Origin: JBBKWQ01 sp037969115
Lineage (GTDB): Bacteria > Actinomycetota > Acidimicrobiia > Acidimicrobiales > Ilumatobacteraceae
Length of the DNA stretch: 26,261 bases
Direction of reading: 5' to 3'
NCBI GenBank assembly: GCA_037969115.1
Contig: JBBKWQ010000402.1
Coordinates: 1 to 26,261, forward strand
In this document: in pieces, positions 14,871 through 22,130 of the stretch
Numbering within the stretch: the first letter of the stretch is position 1
Layout of the letters: each line of letters opens with the position of its first letter
The notes under the pieces: generated by a model
What the model saw: the letters and a program-made list of their open reading frames with translations, nothing else
Told to the model about the DNA's origin: nothing
The model's database searches: none
Made by a program: the position numbers and the translations under genes

Positions 14871-17012
14871 GTGACAGCGACGACGATGACCGAGCCGGGC
14901 CGGCCGACGCCCGCCGAAGTCGAGGCAGAGCTGACGCTGCACGTGCGAGCGCTGGCCGGGCCCGACGCCGTTCCCAGGCCCGAACAGATCGCCGCCGTGC
15001 GTGCCGTGGTAGCCGACCGGCGCCGCACACTGCTCGTCGCTCGAACCGGGTTCGGCAAGTCGGCCGTGTACTTCTCGGCCACACGTATGTTGCGTGACCG
15101 CGGATGGGGACCGACCGTGGTGGTTTCTCCTCTGCTCGCGCTGATGCGCGACCAGGTCGCCGCGGCCGACCGACTCGGGCTTGCGGCGGTCACCATCAAC
15201 TCGTCGAACCTCGAGTCGTGGGCCGAGATCGAGAGCCAGATCGCCGCCGACCAGATCGATCTGCTGCTCATCGCCCCCGAACGCTTGGCGAACCCCGGAT
15301 TTCGGCGACGAGTGTTCGACACGATGCAAACGAGAGCGTTTGCACTGGTCTGCGACGAAGCACATTGCATCTCCGATTGGGGCCACGACTTCCGCCCCGA
15401 CTATCGGCGACTTCGCCAGCTCCTCGCCGATCTTCCGGCCTGGACCCCGGTACTGGCCACCACGGCGACCGCGAACCAACGTGTGACCGACGATGTGGCT
15501 GCGCAACTCGGCGAAGACGCGCTGGTCCTGCGTACGTCGCTCGACCGCTCCTCGCTCCGACTGTCGGTGGTCGACCTTCCCGACGACGGACATCGTCTCG
15601 CATGGCTGGCTGAAAACATCGAAACACTGCCGGGCTCAGGCATCATCTATTGCCTCACCGTCGATCAGGCCGAGACGACGGCGGCTTGGCTGCGATCACA
15701 CGGCCATCGGGTCGAGGCGTACAACGGGTCGGTCGAGCCGGAACGACGTCTCGTGCTCGAAGATGCCCTTCGCGACAACGAACTCAAAGCGCTCGTGGCC
15801 ACATCGGCACTCGGAATGGGCTTCGACAAGGGCGATCTCGCTTTTTGTATCCACCTCGGCCTTCCTCCCTCTCCGGTCGCCTACTATCAACAGGTCGGCC
15901 GAGCTGGGCGTGCAGTCGCCCAGGCCGAGGTCATCGCGCTCCCCAGGCCGGCCGAAGACGCCGCCGTGTGGCGCTGGTTCGAGTCGGTCTCACTCCCGAC
16001 CGAAGACATCTGCCGCTCCGTCTTGGCCGAACTGCACCCGACCGAAGCAACATCGGTCGCCGCACTCGAGCCCCAGGTGAACCTCGGTCGGTCGCGGCTC
16101 GGCACCTTGCTCAACATCCTCGAAGTCGACGGCGCGATCGAGCGCGTCAGCGGCGGGTTCATCCGAACCGACGCGAGCTGGACTTACGATCACGAACTCG
16201 TAAACTCGCTGCGCGAGCTTCGTCGTGCCGAGTCGGCGCAGATGCTCGATTGGGCGGCGCTCACGACGTGTCGCCTTCGTTACCTCCGAACAGCGCTCGA
16301 CGACCACGACGCCGACGACTGCGGTCGTTGTGATCGCTGCACAGAACACACCTGGCAGCGTCAACCCGATCCTGTCATGGTCGCGAAGGCGCACACGCTC
16401 CTCCGGGGTGGCGACATCGTCATCGAGCCACGCCGGCAGTGGCCATCAGGACTCGGTGACCCGAAGGGCCGCCTTGCGGCCGATCGCCAGCACGCCCCCG
16501 GGCGAGCGCTCGCCCGCCTCGGCGACGGTGGATGGAATCCGGTGGTCGAAGCACTCGTGCTCGACGCGGATCGTGATGTCGTTGCCGAGCTCCCCGACGA
16601 GATGATCATGGCCATCGCCGGAGTGCTGAAACGTTGGGATTGGGAGCAACGCCCGACCTGGATCTGCCCCATGCCGTCGCGCCGCCGGTCGGGCCTGATC
16701 GACGAGGTCGCCCGGAGCCTCGGCGCACTCGGCAAGCTCCCGGTTCATCACGCCCTGGTGGCGCCGACGACGACTGCCGACGACCACGAGGCCTTTCAGT
16801 CCGATCAGGCCAACTCGGCGCACCAGGTCACGAACGTGTGGCGCCGCTTCGCCGTCGACCCGGACGCACTTCCCGATGCCGCGACGCTGGCAGGGCCGGT
16901 GTTGCTCGTCGACGACGAAACCAACAGCCGTTGGACCATGACGGTCGCTGCATGGCAGCTCACCGGCGCCGGAGTCGGCCGGGTGCTCCCCTTTGCACTC
17001 AGGACCCGTTGA
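14871..17012 (+). CDS. RecQ-family ATP-dependent DNA helicase with C-terminal phosphoribosyltransferase-like region
   Basis: This is a 3'-5' superfamily-2 DNA helicase of 713 residues. Motif I is A-R-T-G-F-G-K-S (57-64), the Walker B box is D-E-A-H (162-165) with the RecQ-typical CISDWGHDFRPDY after it, and motif III is A-T-T-A-T-A. Motif VI is Q-Q-V-G-R-A-G-R. A zinc-binding cluster is formed by C467, C484, C487 and C490. Instead of an HRDC domain, the last 150 residues contain WICPMPSRRRSGLIDEVA and PVLLVDDETNSRWTMT (about 676-691). The latter resembles a phosphoribosyltransferase PRPP loop (VDDxxTTGxT) with the Thr/Gly positions altered, as I recall from some actinobacterial RecQ proteins. 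Probable role is DNA repair or recombination. The AddB-like gene lies 8 kb away. Confidence 0.9.
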   Translation: MTATTMTEPGRPTPAEVEAELTLHVRALAGPDAVPRPEQIAAVRAVVADRRRTLLVARTGFGKSAVYFSATRMLRDRGWGPTVVVSPLLALMRDQVAAADRLGLAAVTINSSNLESWAEIESQIAADQIDLLLIAPERLANPGFRRRVFDTMQTRAFALVCDEAHCISDWGHDFRPDYRRLRQLLADLPAWTPVLATTATANQRVTDDVAAQLGEDALVLRTSLDRSSLRLSVVDLPDDGHRLAWLAENIETLPGSGIIYCLTVDQAETTAAWLRSHGHRVEAYNGSVEPERRLVLEDALRDNELKALVATSALGMGFDKGDLAFCIHLGLPPSPVAYYQQVGRAGRAVAQAEVIALPRPAEDAAVWRWFESVSLPTEDICRSVLAELHPTEATSVAALEPQVNLGRSRLGTLLNILEVDGAIERVSGGFIRTDASWTYDHELVNSLRELRRAESAQMLDWAALTTCRLRYLRTALDDHDADDCGRCDRCTEHTWQRQPDPVMVAKAHTLLRGGDIVIEPRRQWPSGLGDPKGRLAADRQHAPGRALARLGDGGWNPVVEALVLDADRDVVAELPDEMIMAIAGVLKRWDWEQRPTWICPMPSRRRSGLIDEVARSLGALGKLPVHHALVAPTTTADDHEAFQSDQANSAHQVTNVWRRFAVDPDALPDAATLAGPVLLVDDETNSRWTMTVAAWQLTGAGVGRVLPFALRTR

Positions 17013-17021
17013 CCCGCTGCA

Positions 17022-17474
17022 TCAGCTCGGGGCCAGCTGTTCCAGCATGTCCTTCATCTGCTGATGCACCAGGTTGATCGCCTGCAGCGGCCGAATCATC
17101 ACCTTGAACTCGGTGATCATCGCGTCGTCGTCGCACGTGATGATGTCGACGCCGTTCACGTATTTGCCATCGATCGTCGTCTCGAACTCGAGCATCGCAG
17201 AATGTCCTTGCACCACTTCACGTGTGTAGCGGAACATGCCACCCGACCCGGCCGGACCTTCGCCGGCGGAATCCTCGCCGCCGAGTGTGCCCCCGGCCGC
17301 TGCGAGATACAGCTTGGTGATGTCGCGCCCTTTCTGTGGTGTGAACACGATCGGCGAGAGGAACACGCAGTCCTCGTGCAACAGGGCGTCGAGGCCGCCC
17401 GGTAGATCGTGGCGCAAGTGCCGATGCCATCGGTCGATACAGGTCTGGATGGGAGCGACGGCTTCGGTCGTCAT
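17022..17474 (-). CDS. NTF2-like/SnoaL-fold protein
   Basis: This 150-residue protein has the size and pattern of the nuclear transport factor 2-like fold: an N-terminal helix (V-A-P-I-Q-T-C-I-D-R-W), L-D-A-L-L-H-E-D-C-V-F-L-S-P, then strands such as HSAMLEFETTIDGKYVNGVD and a final D-A-M-I-T-E-F-K-V-M-I-R-P-L. Members are small enzymes or ligand-binding proteins of many functions. The start at 17474 has AAAGGA 6 bases before the ATG. The gene converges on recQ with a 9-base gap and diverges from the plus-strand signalling block. Role unknown. Confidence 0.82.
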   Translation of the reverse strand: MTTEAVAPIQTCIDRWHRHLRHDLPGGLDALLHEDCVFLSPIVFTPQKGRDITKLYLAAAGGTLGGEDSAGEGPAGSGGMFRYTREVVQGHSAMLEFETTIDGKYVNGVDIITCDDDAMITEFKVMIRPLQAINLVHQQMKDMLEQLAPS

Positions 17475-17575
17475 CTGCGGTCCTTTCCGGAGGGTCGGGT
17501 TCGAGTGTGCCATGCCGTCCACGCCGACGCCGAGGCCGGTGGGGCGCCCGTCTGAACGGTGCAGCTCGCGACCAC

Positions 17576-17581
17576 TATCTT
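17576..17581 (+). promoter_or_regulatory. Putative -10 box for the kinase-fragment/PAP2 transcript
   Basis: TATCTT lies 6 bases before the GTG at 17588, consistent with a leaderless start. It is the nearest promoter-like element upstream of the PAP2 gene. Confidence 0.4.
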
Positions 17582-17587
17582 TGCAGG

Positions 17588-17713
17588 GTGATGCTGGCGG
17601 CCGTGGGCGACCTGATCGACGATGTGCTCGTGCGACACGCGGTGCCGCTGAACCTCGATGCACAGGCATCGTCGCTCCACGACGAGGAACACACCGGGCG
17701 GACCTGCGCATGA
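17588..17713 (+). pseudogene. Short ORF resembling the N-terminus of a PfkB-type sugar kinase
   Basis: A 41-codon ORF from GTG 17588 begins MMLAAVGDLIDDVLVRHAVP, which resembles the first beta strand and turn of ribokinase/PfkB-family sugar kinases (A-V-G-D-x-x-x-D-V-x-V). Nothing of the rest of a kinase follows: the frame stops at 17713 and its TGA overlaps the ATG of the PAP2 gene. It may be the truncated head of a lost kinase now acting as a leader cistron for PAP2, or a small unrelated peptide. The resemblance covers only about 15 residues, so this is tentative. Confidence 0.35.
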
Positions 17714-18567
17714 ACTGGCCCACCTGGGATCAAGCTGCGATCGCGGCGATCCTCAGTCTCGGCGCGCTGCTCTTTCTTCGGCGGCGGCGGCCGAGCCAGA
17801 TCGGCAACGCCGTCATGCCGGCGTTCCACGAGTTCGCACTGATCGCCGCGCTGTATTCCGTGTGGCGCGTCGCTCGCCAACTTCCGGTCACGCACGAACC
17901 AGGTGCAGTCGACCGAGCACTCTTGATCGACGACGTCCAGCAGGCGTTCCACCTGCCGACCGAGATCGCGATGCAGCGGCTCGTTGTCGACCACGACTCG
18001 CTCGCCTGGCTCACGAACGCGTATTACGCCACCCTGCACGTTCCTACGCTGATCGCGTTCTTGATCTGGCTCTTCGTGAGACACCGCGACCAGTACCCGT
18101 TCTGGCGAAACGGGCTTGTCTTCGTCACGGCCGGGTGTCTCGTCATCCGCTTCGTTCGTGTCGCTCCCCCACGATTCATCGACGAGCTCGGGTTCGTCGA
18201 CCTGTCGGCGCAGCACGGATTCGCCGTCTACGGTCCGATCGGCACCGGCGTCTCCGACCAGTTCGCGGCGATGCCGTCGATCCATGTCGGCTGGGCCGCG
18301 GTCGTGGCATTCGGCGTGTTCGCCGTCACCACGAGCGCGTGGAGATGGGTCGTGGTCATGCACCTTCCTCTGACGCTGTTCGTCGTCGCCGCGACCGGTC
18401 ACCACTGGTGGCTCGACGGCATCGTCGCCGTCGGGCTGCTCGGCATGGGTCTGGTGCTCGACCGCGAGGTCAGGCGGCGCCGCCTCGTCCCCGCCGATCG
18501 AGAATCGGTCGATGAGAGCATTCTCATCGATTTCTCATCAAGAGCCCCATCGTCCTTCCCACACTGA
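17710..18567 (+). CDS. PAP2-superfamily membrane protein, inositol phosphorylceramide synthase-like
   Basis: This 285-residue integral membrane protein has about six hydrophobic segments (near 8-24, 40-55, 108-124, 134-148, 193-206 and 212-245). It carries phosphatase/phosphotransferase signatures of the PAP2 group: R-F-V-R-V-A-P-P-R (147-155), A-M-P-S-I-H-V-G-W with H192, and A-T-G-H-H-W-W-L-D-G with H231/H232 and D236. These contexts are closest to the AUR1/inositol-phosphorylceramide-synthase subgroup, which transfers phospho-headgroups between lipids. The ATG overlaps the stop of the preceding short ORF. Its last codons contain the operator of the downstream two-component genes. The lipid substrate is unknown. 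Confidence 0.85.
   Translation: MNWPTWDQAAIAAILSLGALLFLRRRRPSQIGNAVMPAFHEFALIAALYSVWRVARQLPVTHEPGAVDRALLIDDVQQAFHLPTEIAMQRLVVDHDSLAWLTNAYYATLHVPTLIAFLIWLFVRHRDQYPFWRNGLVFVTAGCLVIRFVRVAPPRFIDELGFVDLSAQHGFAVYGPIGTGVSDQFAAMPSIHVGWAAVVAFGVFAVTTSAWRWVVVMHLPLTLFVVAATGHHWWLDGIVAVGLLGMGLVLDREVRRRRLVPADRESVDESILIDFSSRAPSSFPH
18511..18565 (+). promoter_or_regulatory. Operator/promoter A: before the histidine kinase and response regulator genes
   Basis: GATGAGA (18511-18517), GCAT, then TCTCATC (18522-18528) form a perfect 7-4-7 inverted repeat. A third TCTCATC at 18533-18539 repeats the right arm exactly 11 bases later, the helical spacing typical of OmpR/PhoB-type direct-repeat sites. CACACT at 18560-18565 is a candidate -10 box 5 bases before the GTG at 18571. 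The same layout occurs at sites B and C. Autoregulation by the adjacent response regulator is inferred. Confidence 0.65.
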
Positions 18568-18570
18568 GCG

Positions 18571-20043
18571 GTGATGACGCCCCCCAACAGCGCCGCGGGA
18601 CGACTCGGGCGAAGATTCGGCAGCATCCGCGTTCGAGTGGTGGTCGGCTATGTCGTGTTGCTCACGGCAGCCCTGGGCATTTCGGTGCTCGTGACACGCC
18701 AAGCTCTTCTGAATCGCCTCGACAATGACGTCGAACAGCAGCTGAACCTTGAAGTCGAGCAGCTGCGTCTGCTCGCGCGAAGCGCAGACCCGGCTGACGG
18801 CGAAGCATTCGGAAGCCATATCGAAGCCGTCTTCGACACGTTTCTTCGACAGGCGGTGGCCCGCAATGACGAGGCGTTCTACACCCTCGTGGATGACAAG
18901 CCGTTCCTGTACAGCTTCGGCGCACCCGCCGCGCTGCTCGACGATCCCGATCTCGTCACCAAATGGGCCGCCATCGAAAGCGCGGAATGGCGAGACATCG
19001 ACACCGAAGCCGGCCGTGCCCGAACGTTGGCGGTGGCGATCACCGAAGACGATCGGGAGCTCGGCGTGTTCATCGCGGCACACTTCCTCGACGATGATCG
19101 CGCGGAGATCGAGCAGATCGTGCGGATCATCGCCGGGATCGGCCTGATCGTGCTCCTGGTGTCCGGATTGGTCGCCTGGTCGTTGGCAGGACGCGTCCTT
19201 CGCCCGATTCGTGAGCTGACCGGTGTCGCTCGCGGGATCACCGATGACGATCTCTCGGCGCGAATCCCCGTCGACGGAACCGACGAGATCGCGGTGCTCG
19301 GCACCACCTTCAACGAGATGCTCGAACGACTCGACGACGGATTCCGTGGCCAGCGACAGCTTCTCGACGATGTTGCTCACGAACTGCGCACGCCGATCAC
19401 GATCGCCCGCGGGCATCTCGACGTGCTCGGCGATGATCCGGTCGAACGCGCCGAGGCCGTCGAGATCGTCACCGACGAGCTCGATCGGATGAGTCGGTAT
19501 GTCGCCGATCTGCTGTTGCTCGCGCAATCCGAGCAACCCGATTTCCTCCAACCGGAACCAACCGACATCGGTGAACTCGCAGAATCCATCTTCGCCAAGA
19601 TGGGAGCGCTCGGCGAACGGTGTTGGACCGACGACGGCCACCCTCCCCCCGGACGCTCGGCGGCGGTCATCGACCCGCAACGGGTCACGCAGGCCGTGCT
19701 GAACCTCGCGCACAACGCCGTCCAACACACAGCTGCTCAGGACGAGATCGGCTTCGGAGTCGCAGTCGAGCGCGGTCAGCTCGTCCTACAGGTCCGAGAC
19801 TCCGGTCCCGGCGTCGACAGTGAGATCCAACATGAGTTGTTCGAGCGCCATGCGCGCAGCGCTGCGAGCCGACAGCATCGTTCCGATGGCATGGGCATCG
19901 GCCTGTCGATCGTCGACGCGATCGCTCGCGCTCACGGCGGCCATGCCGACGTCCGCAGCAACGCCAACGGCGCAACATTCGAAATCACGCTGCCGACCAA
20001 TGCGGGCGCGGACATCGACCCATCCACGGAGGAATCCACGTGA
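18571..20043 (+). CDS. Two-component sensor histidine kinase
   Basis: This 490-residue membrane histidine kinase has a first transmembrane helix at about 22-42, an extracytoplasmic sensor of about 140 residues, and a second transmembrane helix at about 185-205. A HAMP linker (206-258) leads to the H-box DDVAHELRTPITIARGHLDV with phospho-accepting H270. The ATPase domain has an N-box (QAVLNLAHNAVQHT), a D-G-box (V-R-D-S-G-P-G-V) and G-M-G-I-G-L-S-I-V. Start is GTG 18571 or ATG 18574; both fit the -10 box of promoter A. It lies 3 bases after PAP2 and overlaps the response regulator as GTGA. The signal sensed is unknown; the neighbours (lipid phosphatase, secreted acidic protein) suggest the cell envelope. 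Confidence 0.93.
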   Translation: MMTPPNSAAGRLGRRFGSIRVRVVVGYVVLLTAALGISVLVTRQALLNRLDNDVEQQLNLEVEQLRLLARSADPADGEAFGSHIEAVFDTFLRQAVARNDEAFYTLVDDKPFLYSFGAPAALLDDPDLVTKWAAIESAEWRDIDTEAGRARTLAVAITEDDRELGVFIAAHFLDDDRAEIEQIVRIIAGIGLIVLLVSGLVAWSLAGRVLRPIRELTGVARGITDDDLSARIPVDGTDEIAVLGTTFNEMLERLDDGFRGQRQLLDDVAHELRTPITIARGHLDVLGDDPVERAEAVEIVTDELDRMSRYVADLLLLAQSEQPDFLQPEPTDIGELAESIFAKMGALGERCWTDDGHPPPGRSAAVIDPQRVTQAVLNLAHNAVQHTAAQDEIGFGVAVERGQLVLQVRDSGPGVDSEIQHELFERHARSAASRQHRSDGMGIGLSIVDAIARAHGGHADVRSNANGATFEITLPTNAGADIDPSTEEST

Positions 20044-20705
20044 CGCGCATCCTGATCGCTGAAGACGAACAGCGAATCGTCTCATTTCTCGAAAAGGGTC
20101 TTCGCGCCAACGGCTACACCACCGTCGCTGTGGCATCCGGACCGGATGCCGTGGCACTCGCACGAGACGATTCGTTCGACTTGATGATTCTCGATCTCGG
20201 GCTTCCGGAGCTCGACGGTCATGGGGTGTTGCAGGCCGTGCGGTCGCGTGGCGAACGCCTACCGGTGATCGTCCTCACCGCCCGCGCCGGCGTCGACGAC
20301 ACCGTGCGCTCCCTCGAGCACGGCGCGGACGACTACATGGCCAAGCCGTTCCGGTTCGAGGAGTTGCTGGCCCGTGTTCGGCTGCGACTCCGCGACGACA
20401 CCAGCGTCGCCGACGTCAGTGTTCTGAGCGCAGGTTCGATCTCCCTCGATCTCAGGTCGAGGCGAGCCACGAGCGGCGATACCGTCGTCGAGTTGACCGC
20501 TCGCGAGTTCGCGTTGTTGGAGACGTTCCTCCGCCATCCCGGTCAAGTGCTGACTCGCGAACAGCTGCTGTCCAGCGTGTGGGGCTACGACTTCGACCCG
20601 GGGTCGAACGTGGTCGACGTGTACGTCCGGTATCTCCGCAAGAAGATCGGCGACCACACGATCGAGACGGCTCGCGGCATGGGATATCGCCTCGTCGACG
20701 CCTGA
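20040..20705 (+). CDS. OmpR/PhoB-family response regulator
   Basis: This is a 221-residue two-domain response regulator. The receiver domain has the acidic pair E8/D9, phospho-acceptor D52 in M-I-L-D-L-G-L-P-E, T80 and K102 in M-A-K-P-F. The winged-helix output domain (about 128-220) has ELTAREFALLETFLRHPGQV, N-V-V-D-V-Y-V-R-Y-L-R-K-K-I and R-G-M-G-Y-R-L. The GTG start overlaps the kinase stop codon, with GGAGGA 6 bases upstream, so the pair is translated together. It is the natural candidate to bind the three TGAGA-N4-TCTCA sites found before the kinase, phosphotransferase and secreted-protein genes. All residues needed for phosphotransfer are present. Confidence 0.95.
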   Translation: MTRILIAEDEQRIVSFLEKGLRANGYTTVAVASGPDAVALARDDSFDLMILDLGLPELDGHGVLQAVRSRGERLPVIVLTARAGVDDTVRSLEHGADDYMAKPFRFEELLARVRLRLRDDTSVADVSVLSAGSISLDLRSRRATSGDTVVELTAREFALLETFLRHPGQVLTREQLLSSVWGYDFDPGSNVVDVYVRYLRKKIGDHTIETARGMGYRLVDA

Positions 20706-20729
20706 TCGCGCATGCTCACCGAGCTCGAG

Positions 20730-20783
20730 ATGAGAGTTCTCTCATGACGACTTCATCGGGGTGCCATTCCTGACCGCCAGGGT
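20730..20783 (+). promoter_or_regulatory. Operator/promoter B: before the phosphotransferase gene
   Basis: ATGAGAG (20730-20736), TT, CTCTCAT (20739-20745) is a perfect 7-2-7 palindrome containing TGAGA-N4-TCTCA. A degenerate third half-site CTTCATC lies at 20751-20757, 11 bases after TCTCA. CAGGGT at 20778-20783 is a candidate -10 box, 47 bases from the first T of the TGAGA and 6 bases before the GTG at 20790, so the transcript would be leaderless. Confidence 0.65.
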
Positions 20784-20789
20784 CGCCTG

Positions 20790-22064
20790 GTGCGGCTCGA
20801 CGATCACGAACTGCCGGCAGCATCGCATCTGACAGGACCCGGTGCGATCGACGCGTTGCGCGTGCCCGTGGAAGCCGCCGGCGGGGTCATCGAGTCGTGC
20901 AGAGTGCGACAGGTGCAGTATCGGCCCGGTTCGGATCTCGTGGTGCAATTCAGCGCCACCGTGTCGTGGAACGGTGCCGCGCCCGTTCGAGAGACGCTGC
21001 TGGCATCCACGACGATCAACGGCCCGCTCGCCGGCACCGTGGCCGTCGAGGCATCCACCTCGAAAGGCCCACTCAGCGTCGGTCTGTGGCGCTGGCCGTT
21101 TGACCCGGCGTTGCCGGGTCTGCGCACAGCGGTCACGTCCAAGATGCTGGCCTCCGAACTCCGCGATCTCGTGGGAACCGAACCGATGACCCTCGAGGTG
21201 GTCGCCTACCGACCGACCGAACGCGTCGTGGTCAAGGTCACGACCTCGCGGCATCAACTGTTCGTGAAAGTGCTCCCACTCGGACGGGCCGAGGTCCTCG
21301 GCGAACGACACCGGCAGCTCCGTGCGGCCGGCCTACCGGTCCCGTCGATCCTGGGCCTCGTTCCGGAATCCGGCCTCCTCGTCATGGACGCCGTCGCGGG
21401 ACCGACGCTCAAAGAAATGATCAAGACCGATGCCGGCGGCTGGCCGGATGCGACCGAGTATCACCGGCTCACAGCGGCGCTCGGCGACGCGATCATGCCC
21501 GAGGCACCGATCGTTCGCAGACGGACTGACGATGCCGCGTTGCATGCGCGCATGTTGGCCGACGTGTTCCCGGCTCGTGAAGGGCAGCTGGGCGAGCTCG
21601 CCGAGTTCTTCGCCGACGACCACACCGCTCACCCCACCAGCGTCATTCATGGCGACCTTCACGAGTCACAACTGGTGATCGACCAGGGAAAGATCACCGG
21701 CGTGCTCGACATCGACGACTGCGGCCTCGGCGCGCCCGTCGATGACGCAGCGACCGTGATCGCGTTCTTGAGGTATCGCGCCCTGACGACGCCGACGGTC
21801 CGCGAGCGACTGAACGAGTACGCCGACGAACTGCGACGATCGTGGTTGCCGACCTTCGGGCCATCGGTGCTCGACCACGCAACGGCGGCGACACTCGTCG
21901 GCCTGGCAACCGGGCCGTATCGAGTTCAGCAGGCCGACTGGCAGGCGACGAGTGGCGCCGTCCTCGACACGTGCGCAACATTGCTCGACAACGCCGGACA
22001 TGAGAGAACTCTCAGCATGCCGTCATCCCGCGCACATCTGGCGGAGCCACGATGCCATCGATGA
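20790..22064 (+). CDS. Kinase-fold phosphotransferase (aminoglycoside/choline phosphotransferase superfamily)
   Basis: This 424-residue protein has a protein-kinase-like fold of the APH group. The catalytic loop is VIHGDLHESQLVI (H287, D289, H291), with Gln294 where the family usually has a metal-binding Asn. The DFG-equivalent is GVLDIDDCGLG (D307, D309). The ATP lysine is probably K160 in L-F-V-K-V. The N-terminal 150 residues contain two similar strand pairs, V-Q-Y-R-P-G-S-D-L-V-V-Q-F and V-A-Y-R-P-T-E-R-V-V-V-K-V, suggesting a duplicated N-lobe. The GTG start has no ribosome-binding site but fits promoter B. Small-molecule phosphorylation, for example of a sugar or amino alcohol, is likely; the substrate is unknown. 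Confidence 0.82.
   Translation: MRLDDHELPAASHLTGPGAIDALRVPVEAAGGVIESCRVRQVQYRPGSDLVVQFSATVSWNGAAPVRETLLASTTINGPLAGTVAVEASTSKGPLSVGLWRWPFDPALPGLRTAVTSKMLASELRDLVGTEPMTLEVVAYRPTERVVVKVTTSRHQLFVKVLPLGRAEVLGERHRQLRAAGLPVPSILGLVPESGLLVMDAVAGPTLKEMIKTDAGGWPDATEYHRLTAALGDAIMPEAPIVRRRTDDAALHARMLADVFPAREGQLGELAEFFADDHTAHPTSVIHGDLHESQLVIDQGKITGVLDIDDCGLGAPVDDAATVIAFLRYRALTTPTVRERLNEYADELRRSWLPTFGPSVLDHATAATLVGLATGPYRVQQADWQATSGAVLDTCATLLDNAGHERTLSMPSSRAHLAEPRCHR
22001..22053 (+). promoter_or_regulatory. Operator/promoter C: before the secreted repeat protein gene
   Basis: TGAGAG (22001-22006), AA, CTCTCA (22009-22014) is a perfect palindrome with the same TGAGA-N4-TCTCA core as sites A and B. CGTCATC at 22021-22027 is the third half-site, 11 bases after TCTCA. 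CACGAT at 22048-22053 lies at the same 47-base distance. Transcription would start near 22060, giving the next gene a leader of about 70 bases. The site lies inside the last codons of the phosphotransferase gene. Confidence 0.62.
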
Positions 22065-22096
22065 ACACGTCGGCCCCCCACTGGACGACGTCCTGA
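22061..22096 (+). other. Possible 11-codon upstream ORF in the leader of the secreted-protein gene
   Basis: The predicted transcription start of promoter C falls at about the ATG at 22061, which opens an 11-residue ORF (MNTSAPHWTTS) ending at 22096. It would be a leaderless upstream ORF ahead of the gene at 22131. It may be chance, as it overlaps the phosphotransferase stop codon. Confidence 0.2.
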
Positions 22097-22130
22097 TCAG
22101 TACCGACGTGAACAACAAACTGGAGGAACC

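Noticed and set aside
20030..20100. TCTCAT-like sequence at the beginning of the response regulator gene as a fourth operator
   Set aside because: It lacks the TGAGA partner arm and lies within conserved receiver-domain codons.
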